From CAMCYM01 sp964405405 (GTDB lineage: Bacteria > Bacteroidota > Bacteroidia > Flavobacteriales_D > Sanyastnellaceae): 5,426 nucleotides of DNA. The position numbers were made by a program, and so were the translations under genes. The stretch's first letter is position 1. Each line of letters starts with the position of its first letter. Shown here one piece after another: positions 1-4,800 of this stretch. The stretch lies in contig CAYONT010000095.1 of NCBI GenBank assembly GCA_964405405.1, positions 1-5,426 on the forward strand, read 5' to 3'. A model generated the notes under the pieces. That model did not search any database, was not told where the DNA came from, and worked only from the letters and a program-made list of their open reading frames with translations.

Positions 1-230
1 TCGCCACCTACCGCGTGCACACGCGCACGGCGACCGAGGGCTTCGACCGCAAGCGCGTCCAGGCGATCGGCACCGGCGAGCGCGTCCTGCGCACCACCGA
101 GCGACCGGCGCACGTGGCGAAGAACCGCCTCGCGCTCCCCGACGAGATCCCACTCGACCACCGCGTCTTCGCGGCCTACGTGCGTGGCGAGAACCCCATG
201 GAAGCGGCCGCGGAACCCCAGCAGCACTGA
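1..230 (+). CDS. C-terminal fragment of a probable phage nucleotide-binding AAA ATPase (Sak4-like)
   Basis: This reading frame is open from the left edge (codons in phase from base 3) to TGA at 228-230, giving about 75 residues of a protein whose start lies outside the window. A GTG at 15 is not taken as the start because the frame continues upstream without a stop. No ATPase motif is visible, since Walker A and B would lie upstream. The visible part holds a segment reading AKNRLALPDEIPLDHRVF, which resembles the C-terminal tail of phage AAA_24/Sak4-type ATP-binding proteins as I remember them. The strongest support is context: the next gene is a DUF669 protein, which in many phages directly follows this ATPase. 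Sak4 proteins are RecA-like ATPases linked to single-strand annealing and recombination. Third codon positions are GC-rich, as expected for a real gene here. That it is coding is fairly sure; the family assignment is inference. Confidence 0.6.
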   Translation, partial: ATYRVHTRTATEGFDRKRVQAIGTGERVLRTTERPAHVAKNRLALPDEIPLDHRVFAAYVRGENPMEAAAEPQQH

Positions 231-233
231 CAC

Positions 234-238
234 AAGGA
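234..238 (+). promoter_or_regulatory. Ribosome binding site of the DUF669 gene
   Basis: AAGGA (continuing as AAGGAAA) lies in the 19-base gap between the upstream stop codon and the ATG at 250, with 11 bases of spacing. It supports the ATG at 250 over the in-frame ATG at 184, which sits inside the upstream gene and lacks such a site. Confidence 0.6.
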
Positions 239-249
239 AACCCAACCAC

Positions 250-702
250 ATGGCAAGCCTCAGCTTCAACGCAAACGACGTCAAGCCCACCGCATCGTTC
301 GACCCGATCCCCGCTGGCAAGTACCTCGCCGCCATCGTCGAGAGCACGACCAAGCCGACCAAGAACGGCGCTGGCGAGTACCTCGAGATCGTGCTCGAGG
401 TCCTGGAGGGTCCCTACAAGGGACGCCGCCTCTGGGAGCGCCTCACGCTCAAGCACCCCAACGACGTGGTGGTGCGGATCGCGAGCGCGAACCTGTCGGC
501 CATCTGCCACGCGGTGTCCGTGATGACGCTCCGCGACTCGCACGAGCTGCACGACATCCCGATGACCATCACCGTCGCCCTGCGCAAGCGCGAGGACAAC
601 GGCGAGATGGTCAACGTGGTGAAGGGCTACGGCAAGCGCGAGCCCACCGCGTCCGCGCCTCGCACCCCGACGGCCGCCGGAGGAGCGCCCTGGAAGCGCT
701 GA
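250..702 (+). CDS. DUF669 family phage protein
   Basis: This gene encodes 150 residues, a usual length for the family. The start at 250 is chosen because it has a Shine-Dalgarno sequence and because the family typically begins a few residues before a conserved F-x-P-I-P-x-G-x-Y segment, seen here at residues 17-25 (FDPIPAGKY). Other family-like features are the K-G-x-G-x-Y-L-x-I core around residues 38-47, the G-P-Y-K-G-R-x-L-W segment at 54-62, a helical stretch with a cysteine (AICHAV, 84-89) and a late K-G-Y-G-K (125-129). The tail after residue 130 is rich in Ala, Pro and Thr and looks disordered, ending APWKR. DUF669 proteins lie beside phage Sak4-like ATPases and RusA resolvases, as here. 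I recall they have been proposed to be single-strand DNA-binding proteins, but this is not proven by the sequence. There is no signal peptide or membrane segment, so it should be cytoplasmic. The TGA may overlap the next gene if that gene starts at 690. Confidence 0.9.
   Translation: MASLSFNANDVKPTASFDPIPAGKYLAAIVESTTKPTKNGAGEYLEIVLEVLEGPYKGRRLWERLTLKHPNDVVVRIASANLSAICHAVSVMTLRDSHELHDIPMTITVALRKREDNGEMVNVVKGYGKREPTASAPRTPTAAGGAPWKR
679..685 (+). promoter_or_regulatory. Strong Shine-Dalgarno sequence that questions the start of the RusA gene
   Basis: GGAGGAG lies inside the last codons of the DUF669 gene. It is 28 bases from the first ATG of the RusA frame at 714, too far to serve it. A CTG codon at 690 in the RusA frame is 6 bases after the GGAGG core, an ideal distance. 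It could also be a chance product of the Gly-Gly codons of the DUF669 tail. Confidence 0.4.
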
Positions 703-713
703 CGCGCACCTTC

Positions 714-1058
714 ATGCTGCCGTACCCGCCGTCGGTGAACCACTACTGGCGGCATGTCGGCGGCAAGACCCTCGTGAGCCGCGAGGGGCGGCGCTACCGC
801 AGCAAGGTGCGCTCGCTCCTCGCGGGCACGAGGCCGCTCACCGGGCGGCTCGCCGTCCTGGTCACGCTCTTCCCGCCGGACCGCAGGCGGAGGGACGTCG
901 ACAACGCGCTCAAGGCGATGCTCGACTCGGTGGGCAAGGGAGGCGCGTACCTCGACGACTCGCAGATCGACGACCTGCGCGTGGTGCGGGGCGAGGTGGT
1001 GGAAGGCGGATCGGCACGCATCGAGATTCGGGAGATCGGCACAGATGGAACTCCGTGA
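714..1058 (+). CDS. rusA: RusA-type Holliday junction resolvase
   Basis: This 114-residue protein belongs to the RusA family of small homodimeric, Mg2+-dependent endonucleases that cut Holliday junctions during phage recombination and replication. The N-terminal P-Y-P-P-S-V-N-H-Y-W segment (residues 3-12) is typical. The catalytic block is intact: D61 and D63 in D-V-D-N, K67, D71, and D81-D82 in L-D-D. The spacing between D61, D63 and D82 equals that of the catalytic D70, D72 and D91 of E. coli RusA, and K67 matches its Lys76. The gene follows DUF669 and its stop overlaps the next gene's start by 14 bases, suggesting translational coupling. The start is uncertain. ATG 714 has no ribosome binding site at a workable distance and would leave only two residues before P-Y-P-P-S. 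A CTG at 690 would add eight residues and has GGAGGAG just upstream. The family is secure; the exact start is not. Confidence 0.92.
   Translation: MLPYPPSVNHYWRHVGGKTLVSREGRRYRSKVRSLLAGTRPLTGRLAVLVTLFPPDRRRRDVDNALKAMLDSVGKGGAYLDDSQIDDLRVVRGEVVEGGSARIEIREIGTDGTP
1030..1034 (+). promoter_or_regulatory. Ribosome binding site of the helicase gene
   Basis: GGGAG lies inside the end of the RusA gene, 10 bases before the ATG at 1045. It supports that start and the 14-base overlap of the two genes. Confidence 0.5.
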
Positions 1059-2196
1059 CTACCAGCAGGCCGCCGTCGAGGCGGTGTACGGGCACCTCCG
1101 CGGGCGCGACGACAACCCGCTCGTGGTGATCCCGACGGGCGGCGGCAAGACGCCCGTCATCGCATCGATCTGCCGCGACGCCGTCGCGCTCTGGCAAGGG
1201 CGCGTCCTCGTCCTGGCCCACGTGAAGGAGCTGCTCGAGCAGGCCGTGGGCAAGCTCGACGCGATGGCGCCCGGCCTCGGCGTGGGCGTCTACTCCGCTG
1301 GGCTCGGCAGGCGCGAGCTCGAGCACCCGGTCACCGTCGCGGGCATCCAGTCGATCTGGCAGCGCGCTGGCGAGCTCGGCCCGGTCGACCTCGTGATCGT
1401 CGACGAGGCGCACCTCATCCCGACGGACGATGGCGAGGGCATGTACCGGCAGTTCCTGGCGGACGCGAAGCTCGTGAACCCGCTCATGCGGGTGATCGGC
1501 CTCACGGCGACGCCGTTCCGCATGCGCACGGGCATGATCTGCTCGCCCGAGGGGATCCTGAACCACGTCTGCTACGAGGTGTCGGTGGGCCAGCTCATCG
1601 AGCGCGGCTTCCTCTCGGCGCTCCGGTCGAAGGCGGGCAAGGTGAAGGTCGACATGAGCGACCTCAAGATCCGCTGCGGCGAGTTCGTCGCGAGCGAGGT
1701 CGAGCGGGCATTCGACACCGACGAGGTGGTCGAGAGCGCATGCGCCGAGATCGCGGCCGAGACCAGGTCGCGCCGCAGCACGCTGATCTTCGCCGCCGGG
1801 ATCGCCCATGGCCGACACGTCGTCGACGTGCTCCGCGGGCGGCACGGCATCGACTGCGGCTGGATCGACGGCACGACACCGGCGAGGGAGCGCGAAGGCA
1901 CGATCGAGCGATTCCGCTCGGGAGAGCTGCGCTACCTCGCGAACGTGAACGTGCTCACCACCGGCTTCGACGCGCCGAACGTCGACTGCGTGGCGCTGCT
2001 GCGGCCGACGGCGTCGCCCGGGCTCTACTACCAGATGGTCGGCCGCGGCTTCNNNNNNNNNNNNNNNNNNNNNNNNNNNNNNNNNNNNNNNNNNNNNNNN
2101 NNNNNNNNNNNNNNNNNNNNNNNNNNNNNNNNNNNNNNNNNNNNNNNNNNNNTCCGCACGATCCCCGAGGTCCCCGACGACGGGATTCCCTTCTGA
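1045..2196 (+). CDS. Superfamily 2 DEAD/DEAH-box helicase, interrupted by an assembly gap
   Basis: The 336 residues before the N gap contain the SF2 helicase motifs in order. L-R-D-Y-Q at 3-7 resembles the N-terminal Q-like segment. Motif I is P-T-G-G-G-K-T at 30-36, with K35 for ATP phosphate binding. Motif Ia lies near 55-66, and Ib at about 101-104. Motif II is D-E-A-H at 120-123, and motif III is T-A-T-P at 154-157. Motif IV is near 247-253, motif V is around T-T-G-F-D at 305-309, and motif VI begins Q-M-V-G-R-G-F at 330-336. The sequence stops just before the expected final arginine of motif VI. This layout resembles phage replication helicases related to the RAD25/SSL2-like group, which use ATP to unwind or remodel DNA. 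The end at 2196 assumes that the tail after the gap belongs to the same gene; 100 N is a conventional filler, so frame continuity across it proves nothing. Family members usually carry more C-terminal sequence, often with zinc-binding cysteines, so part of the gene is probably missing. Confidence 0.88.
   Translation: MELRDYQQAAVEAVYGHLRGRDDNPLVVIPTGGGKTPVIASICRDAVALWQGRVLVLAHVKELLEQAVGKLDAMAPGLGVGVYSAGLGRRELEHPVTVAGIQSIWQRAGELGPVDLVIVDEAHLIPTDDGEGMYRQFLADAKLVNPLMRVIGLTATPFRMRTGMICSPEGILNHVCYEVSVGQLIERGFLSALRSKAGKVKVDMSDLKIRCGEFVASEVERAFDTDEVVESACAEIAAETRSRRSTLIFAAGIAHGRHVVDVLRGRHGIDCGWIDGTTPAREREGTIERFRSGELRYLANVNVLTTGFDAPNVDCVALLRPTASPGLYYQMVGRGFXXXXXXXXXXXXXXXXXXXXXXXXXXXXXXXXXXRTIPEVPDDGIPF
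2053..2152. other. Assembly gap of exactly 100 N
   Basis: Bases 2053-2152 are all N. The round length is the usual placeholder for a scaffold join of unknown size, so real sequence may be shorter or much longer. It removes the end of helicase motif VI and everything up to the last 13 codons before 2196. Confidence 0.98.
2153..2196 (+). other. Post-gap C-terminal tail ending DDGIPF (helicase or a different gene)
   Basis: In the frame ending at TGA 2194-2196 the 13 residues after the gap read RTIPEVPDDGIPF. Twelve of the 13 codons end in G or C, supporting this frame, and the stop overlaps the primase ATG by one base (TGATG). The ending resembles the acidic C-terminal tip of bacterial SSB proteins (E. 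coli SSB ends DDDIPF), which recruits partner proteins. It may be the true helicase C-terminus, or the end of a separate protein such as an SSB whose body lies in the gap. The sequence cannot decide. Confidence 0.5.
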
Positions 2197-4361
2197 TGCA
2201 GCAGCACACCACCATCGACGCGGCCCTCGCGTGCATCGCGAGGGGCTGGTGCCCGGTCCCCGTCCCGCACGGCTCGAAGGGCCCGGTCGTCCCCGGCTGG
2301 CAGAAGCTCCGCATCGACGCGGACGACGCCGGGCGCCACTTCGCGGGCGACGCCAACATCGGCGTCCTGCTCGGCGAGCCCTCGGGCTGGCTCGTCGACG
2401 TCGACCTCGACTGCCCCGAGGCACGCGAGGCCGCGGAGCGCTTCCTGCCGCCCACCGCCTGCGTCACGGGCCGCGAGTCGAGCAAGGCGAGCCACCGCTG
2501 GTACGTGGCCGACGGCGCCCGCACGCGGCAGTTCCGCGACCCGGTCGACCGCTCGATGATCGTCGAGCTCCGGAGCACCGGCGCGCAGACCATCGTCGGC
2601 CCGAGCATCCACCCGAGCGGCGAGCGCTACGACGCGCTCGAGGGCATCCCCGCGACGATCGACGCCGAGGAGCTCGAGGCCTGCGTGCAGCGCCTCGCCG
2701 ACCACGTGATCGCTCGCCGTCACCGGATCGCCGAGCCGGTGGGCCAGGGCGGGGCGGCGGACGACGGGCACGTCGAGCGGCGCGCGATCGCCTACCTCGA
2801 CCGCATGCCTCCGGCGATCTCCGGTTCGGGCGGGCACGCCGCGACCTACGCCGCCGCCACGGCGCTCGTCCATGGTTTCGGCATCGCCCCGCCGAGGGCG
2901 CTCGCGATCCTGCGCGACCACTACAACCACCGCTGCGATCCGCCGTGGTCGGAGGCCGAGCTCTCGCACAAGGTGAACGACGCCGAGCGCAAGCCGCACT
3001 CGCGGCCCTACGGCTGGCTGCGCGACGAGCGCAAGGCGGCCGACCTCGGCGTCGACCTCTCGAACTTCAGCCTCTGCCAGGGCGCGGAGGGCCATCAGGC
3101 GGCAGGAACCGGCGAGGCCCCCGCCGCATCCGACGGTCCGCCGGACCCGGGTCCGTTCCCCGAGCACCTGCTTCGCGTCCCCGGCTTCATGGCCGACGTC
3201 ATGGCGCACAACCTGGCGACCGCACACCGGCCGCAGCCCGTGCTCGCGCTCGCGGGTGCCGTCACGCTGCAGGCGGTGCTTGCGGGCCGCAAGGTGCGCG
3301 ACGAGCGCGGGAACCGCACGAACCTCTACGCCGTCGGCGTCGCGCCGTCGGGCGCTGGCAAGGACCACGCGCGCAAGGTCTCGAAGAACGTGCTCTTCCA
3401 CGCAGGGCTCGACGCGCTCGAGGCGAACGAGGACCTCGCGAGCGACGCTGGCCTCGTCAGCGCCCTCGAGATCAACCCGGCGTCGCTCTTCCAGTTCGAC
3501 GAGTTCGGCCGCTTCCTCCGCACCATCGGCGACGCGAAGAAGGCGCCGCACCTCTACAACGTCCTCACGGCGCTGATGAAGCTCTACTCGAGCGCCGACA
3601 CCGTCTTCAAGGGCAAGGCCTACGCCGACGCGAAGCGCAACAAGGTGATCGACCGGCCCTGCGCGGTCGTCTACGGGACGACGGTGCCCGAGCACTTCTT
3701 CGAGTCGCTGACCGCAGACGCCCTCGCCGACGGCTTCATGGCCCGGCTCCTCGTCTTCGAGGCCGACTCGACCGCGGTGCGCCAGCGCGCCCATGCGACG
3801 GCGATCCCGGAGCCGATCCTCGAGGCGGCCCGCTGGTGGGGCGACTTCGCGCCGGGCGGCGACCTGCGGCGGACGAATCCCGACCCCGTCGTCGTGCCGA
3901 CCACGCCCGAGGCGGTCGCGGTCTACGACCGCTTCGCGCTGACGGTCGACGCGGAGCTCGCGAAGGACTCGCCGGGGCGGTCGCTCTGGGCGCGTGCGGA
4001 GGAGAAGGCGTGCAGGCTGGCGCTGGTCCATGCGTGCAGCGCGGACCGTGCGAAGCCGGTGGTGGGCCAGGAGGCGGCGGAGTGGGCGTGCGCCGTGTCG
4101 GAACACCTGACCAGACGCATGCTCCACCTCGCGCACGCATGGGTTTCAGACGGCCAGTTCGACTCGCGGCAGAAGCGCGTGCTGCGTGCGATCCGCGCGG
4201 CTGAAGGAAAGATCTCCGCGTCTGAACTCTGCCGACGCACGCAGTGGCTGAGCAAGCGAGAGCGTGGCGAGGTGATCGAAAACCTGCTGGAAACAGGCCA
4301 GATCGTGATGCGCAGCGAGTCGACGGCCACGCGCCCGAGGACGGTGTATGCGGTGGCGTGA
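2196..4361 (+). CDS. Primase-polymerase fused to a DUF3987-like helicase/ATPase
   Basis: This 721-residue protein has three parts. Residues about 1-170 form a bifunctional primase/polymerase (Prim-Pol) domain: an A-R-G-W-x-P-V-P start (15-22), metal-binding D68 and D70 in W-L-V-D-V-D, the S-H-R-W-Y strand near 99-103, E124 in V-E-L-R, and G-P-S-I-H-P at 135-140. Residues about 194-275 form a primase C-terminal-type helical domain, with G-G-H-A-A-T-Y at 212-218 and P-P-W-S-E-A-E-L at 249-256. After a Gly/Pro/Ala-rich linker (about 295-320), residues about 325-650 look like a DUF3987-type ATPase: Walker A-like A-P-S-G-A-G-K-D-H at 383-391, Walker B-like F-Q-F-D-E-F at 432-437, and a candidate arginine finger at R517 in G-F-M-A-R. 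Residues about 655-705 look like a winged helix. The ATG at 2196 overlaps the preceding stop (TGATG), and G-G-G-A at 2182-2185 may be its ribosome site. The protein probably primes and unwinds phage DNA. The Asp after the Walker A lysine, where Ser or Thr is usual, is odd. Confidence 0.93.
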   Translation: MQQHTTIDAALACIARGWCPVPVPHGSKGPVVPGWQKLRIDADDAGRHFAGDANIGVLLGEPSGWLVDVDLDCPEAREAAERFLPPTACVTGRESSKASHRWYVADGARTRQFRDPVDRSMIVELRSTGAQTIVGPSIHPSGERYDALEGIPATIDAEELEACVQRLADHVIARRHRIAEPVGQGGAADDGHVERRAIAYLDRMPPAISGSGGHAATYAAATALVHGFGIAPPRALAILRDHYNHRCDPPWSEAELSHKVNDAERKPHSRPYGWLRDERKAADLGVDLSNFSLCQGAEGHQAAGTGEAPAASDGPPDPGPFPEHLLRVPGFMADVMAHNLATAHRPQPVLALAGAVTLQAVLAGRKVRDERGNRTNLYAVGVAPSGAGKDHARKVSKNVLFHAGLDALEANEDLASDAGLVSALEINPASLFQFDEFGRFLRTIGDAKKAPHLYNVLTALMKLYSSADTVFKGKAYADAKRNKVIDRPCAVVYGTTVPEHFFESLTADALADGFMARLLVFEADSTAVRQRAHATAIPEPILEAARWWGDFAPGGDLRRTNPDPVVVPTTPEAVAVYDRFALTVDAELAKDSPGRSLWARAEEKACRLALVHACSADRAKPVVGQEAAEWACAVSEHLTRRMLHLAHAWVSDGQFDSRQKRVLRAIRAAEGKISASELCRRTQWLSKRERGEVIENLLETGQIVMRSESTATRPRTVYAVA

Positions 4362-4381
4362 GTTCAAAAGTTCAATCGTTC
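4361..4381 (+). repeat. Short tandem direct repeat after the primase stop (GTTC with 8-base period)
   Basis: AGTTCAA occurs at 4361-4367 and again at 4369-4375, and GTTC recurs a third time at 4378-4381, so GTTC starts at 4362, 4370 and 4378 with an exact 8-base period. The first copy begins at the last base of the primase stop codon. It could be a protein-binding site, but at this length chance is possible. Confidence 0.35.
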
Positions 4382-4394
4382 CTAAAGCTCTCGC

Positions 4395-4419
4395 GCGCGT
4401 ACGCGTGGGCGCTACGCGC
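4395..4419. repeat. Inverted repeat with 7-base arms
   Basis: GCGCGTA at 4395-4401 is the exact reverse complement of TACGCGC at 4413-4419, with an 11-base loop. The left arm also overlaps a 10-base palindrome, CGCGTACGCG, at 4396-4405. No T-run follows, so it is not a standard intrinsic terminator; an operator or an RNA hairpin before the next ribosome site is possible. GC-rich sequence makes such arms fairly likely by chance. Confidence 0.35.
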
Positions 4420-4440
4420 ACGGGTGGAGGGACGGAAGTA

Positions 4441-4800
4441 ATGAAGAATATCTCTCTCTTCTCTAAAACATCTACAAAACAGGCCCTCCGCGCGTCGGAG
4501 ATCCTTCAAGCGACCCCCTGCGATATCTCGGACGCATCTGAACGATTGGGTCCTCCCGGGCCGATTTTGGCTGCTTTTGGCCCTCCGGAGCGGCAGGCAA
4601 TCGCGAGTGAGTTTGTTTCGCGTGGGTCGCGCTCCTCGCCCTTGGCCCACGGAGCCCGCCACGTTGCCCCAGGACGCGTTCGTCGCGCTCGCGGCGGCCG
4701 AGGGCAAAGCGAGCCAAGGAACGCCGCAGAAGCCAACGTAGCGCCTTCGTGCGCGTCGCCCGTTCACCATGTCAACCGAGGAGAAGGTCATGTCGCCTGA
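4441..4800 (+). CDS. Possible small hypothetical gene (119 residues), weakly supported
   Basis: The ATG at 4441 is preceded by GGAGGG at 4426-4431 with 9 bases of spacing, a good ribosome binding site, and the TGA at 4798-4800 overlaps the methyltransferase start by 11 bases, in keeping with the tight packing elsewhere. The start reads MKNISLFSKTSTKQALRASE; the middle has two G-P-P segments (around residues 43-53) and the last third is rich in Arg, Ala and Gly without recognisable structure. I recognise no domain. Against it, third codon positions are not GC-biased, unlike every secure gene here, and the second half looks like another frame read wrongly. It may be a recently acquired gene, a gene only in its first part, or no gene. 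Confidence 0.25.
   Translation: MKNISLFSKTSTKQALRASEILQATPCDISDASERLGPPGPILAAFGPPERQAIASEFVSRGSRSSPLAHGARHVAPGRVRRARGGRGQSEPRNAAEANVAPSCASPVHHVNRGEGHVA
4607..4741 (+). CDS. Possible tiny frame or gene remnant with coding-like codon bias
   Basis: This frame ends at TAG 4739-4741 and is the same frame as the methyltransferase gene downstream. From about 4646 to 4738 nearly all codons end in G or C, and the residues, ending AEGKASQGTPQKPT, look more protein-like than the competing frame. Possible starts are GTG at 4607 or 4622, neither with a clear ribosome site, and the frame stays open upstream to 4445 without an ATG. It may be the end of a decayed or frameshifted gene. No family is recognised, and chance in GC-rich sequence is possible. 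Confidence 0.2.
   Translation: MSLFRVGRAPRPWPTEPATLPQDAFVALAAAEGKASQGTPQKPT
4778..4783 (+). promoter_or_regulatory. Ribosome binding site of the ParB-methyltransferase gene
   Basis: GAGGAG lies 6 bases before the ATG at 4790. It favours this start over the in-frame ATG at 4769, which has no purine-rich site upstream. Confidence 0.7.

Larger units (their letters stand above)
4362..4789. other. 428-base region without a secure gene; atypical composition
   Basis: This is the only stretch in the window without a convincing gene. It holds the GTTC direct repeat, the inverted repeat at 4395-4419, an AT-rich island at 4441-4480 (28 of 40 bases are A or T) with a 14-base pyrimidine tract at 4451-4464, and a direct repeat TTTTGGC at 4565-4571 and 4575-4581 (10-base period). 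GC-rich sequence returns towards 4790. Codon-position bias is weak in every + frame over the first two thirds. I see no tRNA, no intrinsic terminator and no convincing -35/-10 promoter. It could be a regulatory region, a phage replication origin next to the primase gene, or the remains of a decayed gene. Confidence 0.5.

Noticed and set aside
184..249. ATG at 184 as an earlier start for the DUF669 gene
   Set aside because: It would overlap the upstream gene by 47 bases, has no good ribosome site, and adds residues that do not look like the family; ATG 250 has AAGGA upstream.
1740..2195. Upstream extension of the primase frame into the helicase gene
   Set aside because: The frame is open only because of GC-rich sequence and the N run. 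Prim-Pol proteins begin near the ATG at 2196, which overlaps the preceding stop as TGATG.
910..2424. Long minus-strand open frame across RusA, helicase and the gap
   Set aside because: It has the same shadow character, low-complexity Arg/Ala composition and no motif, and it is opposed to three recognisable genes.
2028..4136. Very long minus-strand open frame opposite the primase gene
   Set aside because: It is antisense to a protein with clear domains, is extremely rich in Arg, Ala and Gly, and crosses the N gap. Long antisense frames are expected when third codon positions are nearly all G or C.
2231..4204. Long plus-strand frame inside the primase gene
   Set aside because: It is an off-frame reading of the primase with strongly Arg/Pro/Ala-biased residues and no domain; the primase frame carries all the catalytic motifs.
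4558..4583. GGGCC/GGCCC hairpin with nearby T-runs as an intrinsic terminator
   Set aside because: The stem is only 5 exact pairs, the T-runs are inside the loop rather than after the stem, and no U-tract follows.
4769..4789. ATG at 4769 as the start of the ParB-methyltransferase gene
   Set aside because: It is in frame and adds only seven residues, but no Shine-Dalgarno sequence precedes it, whereas GAGGAG sits 6 bases before ATG 4790.
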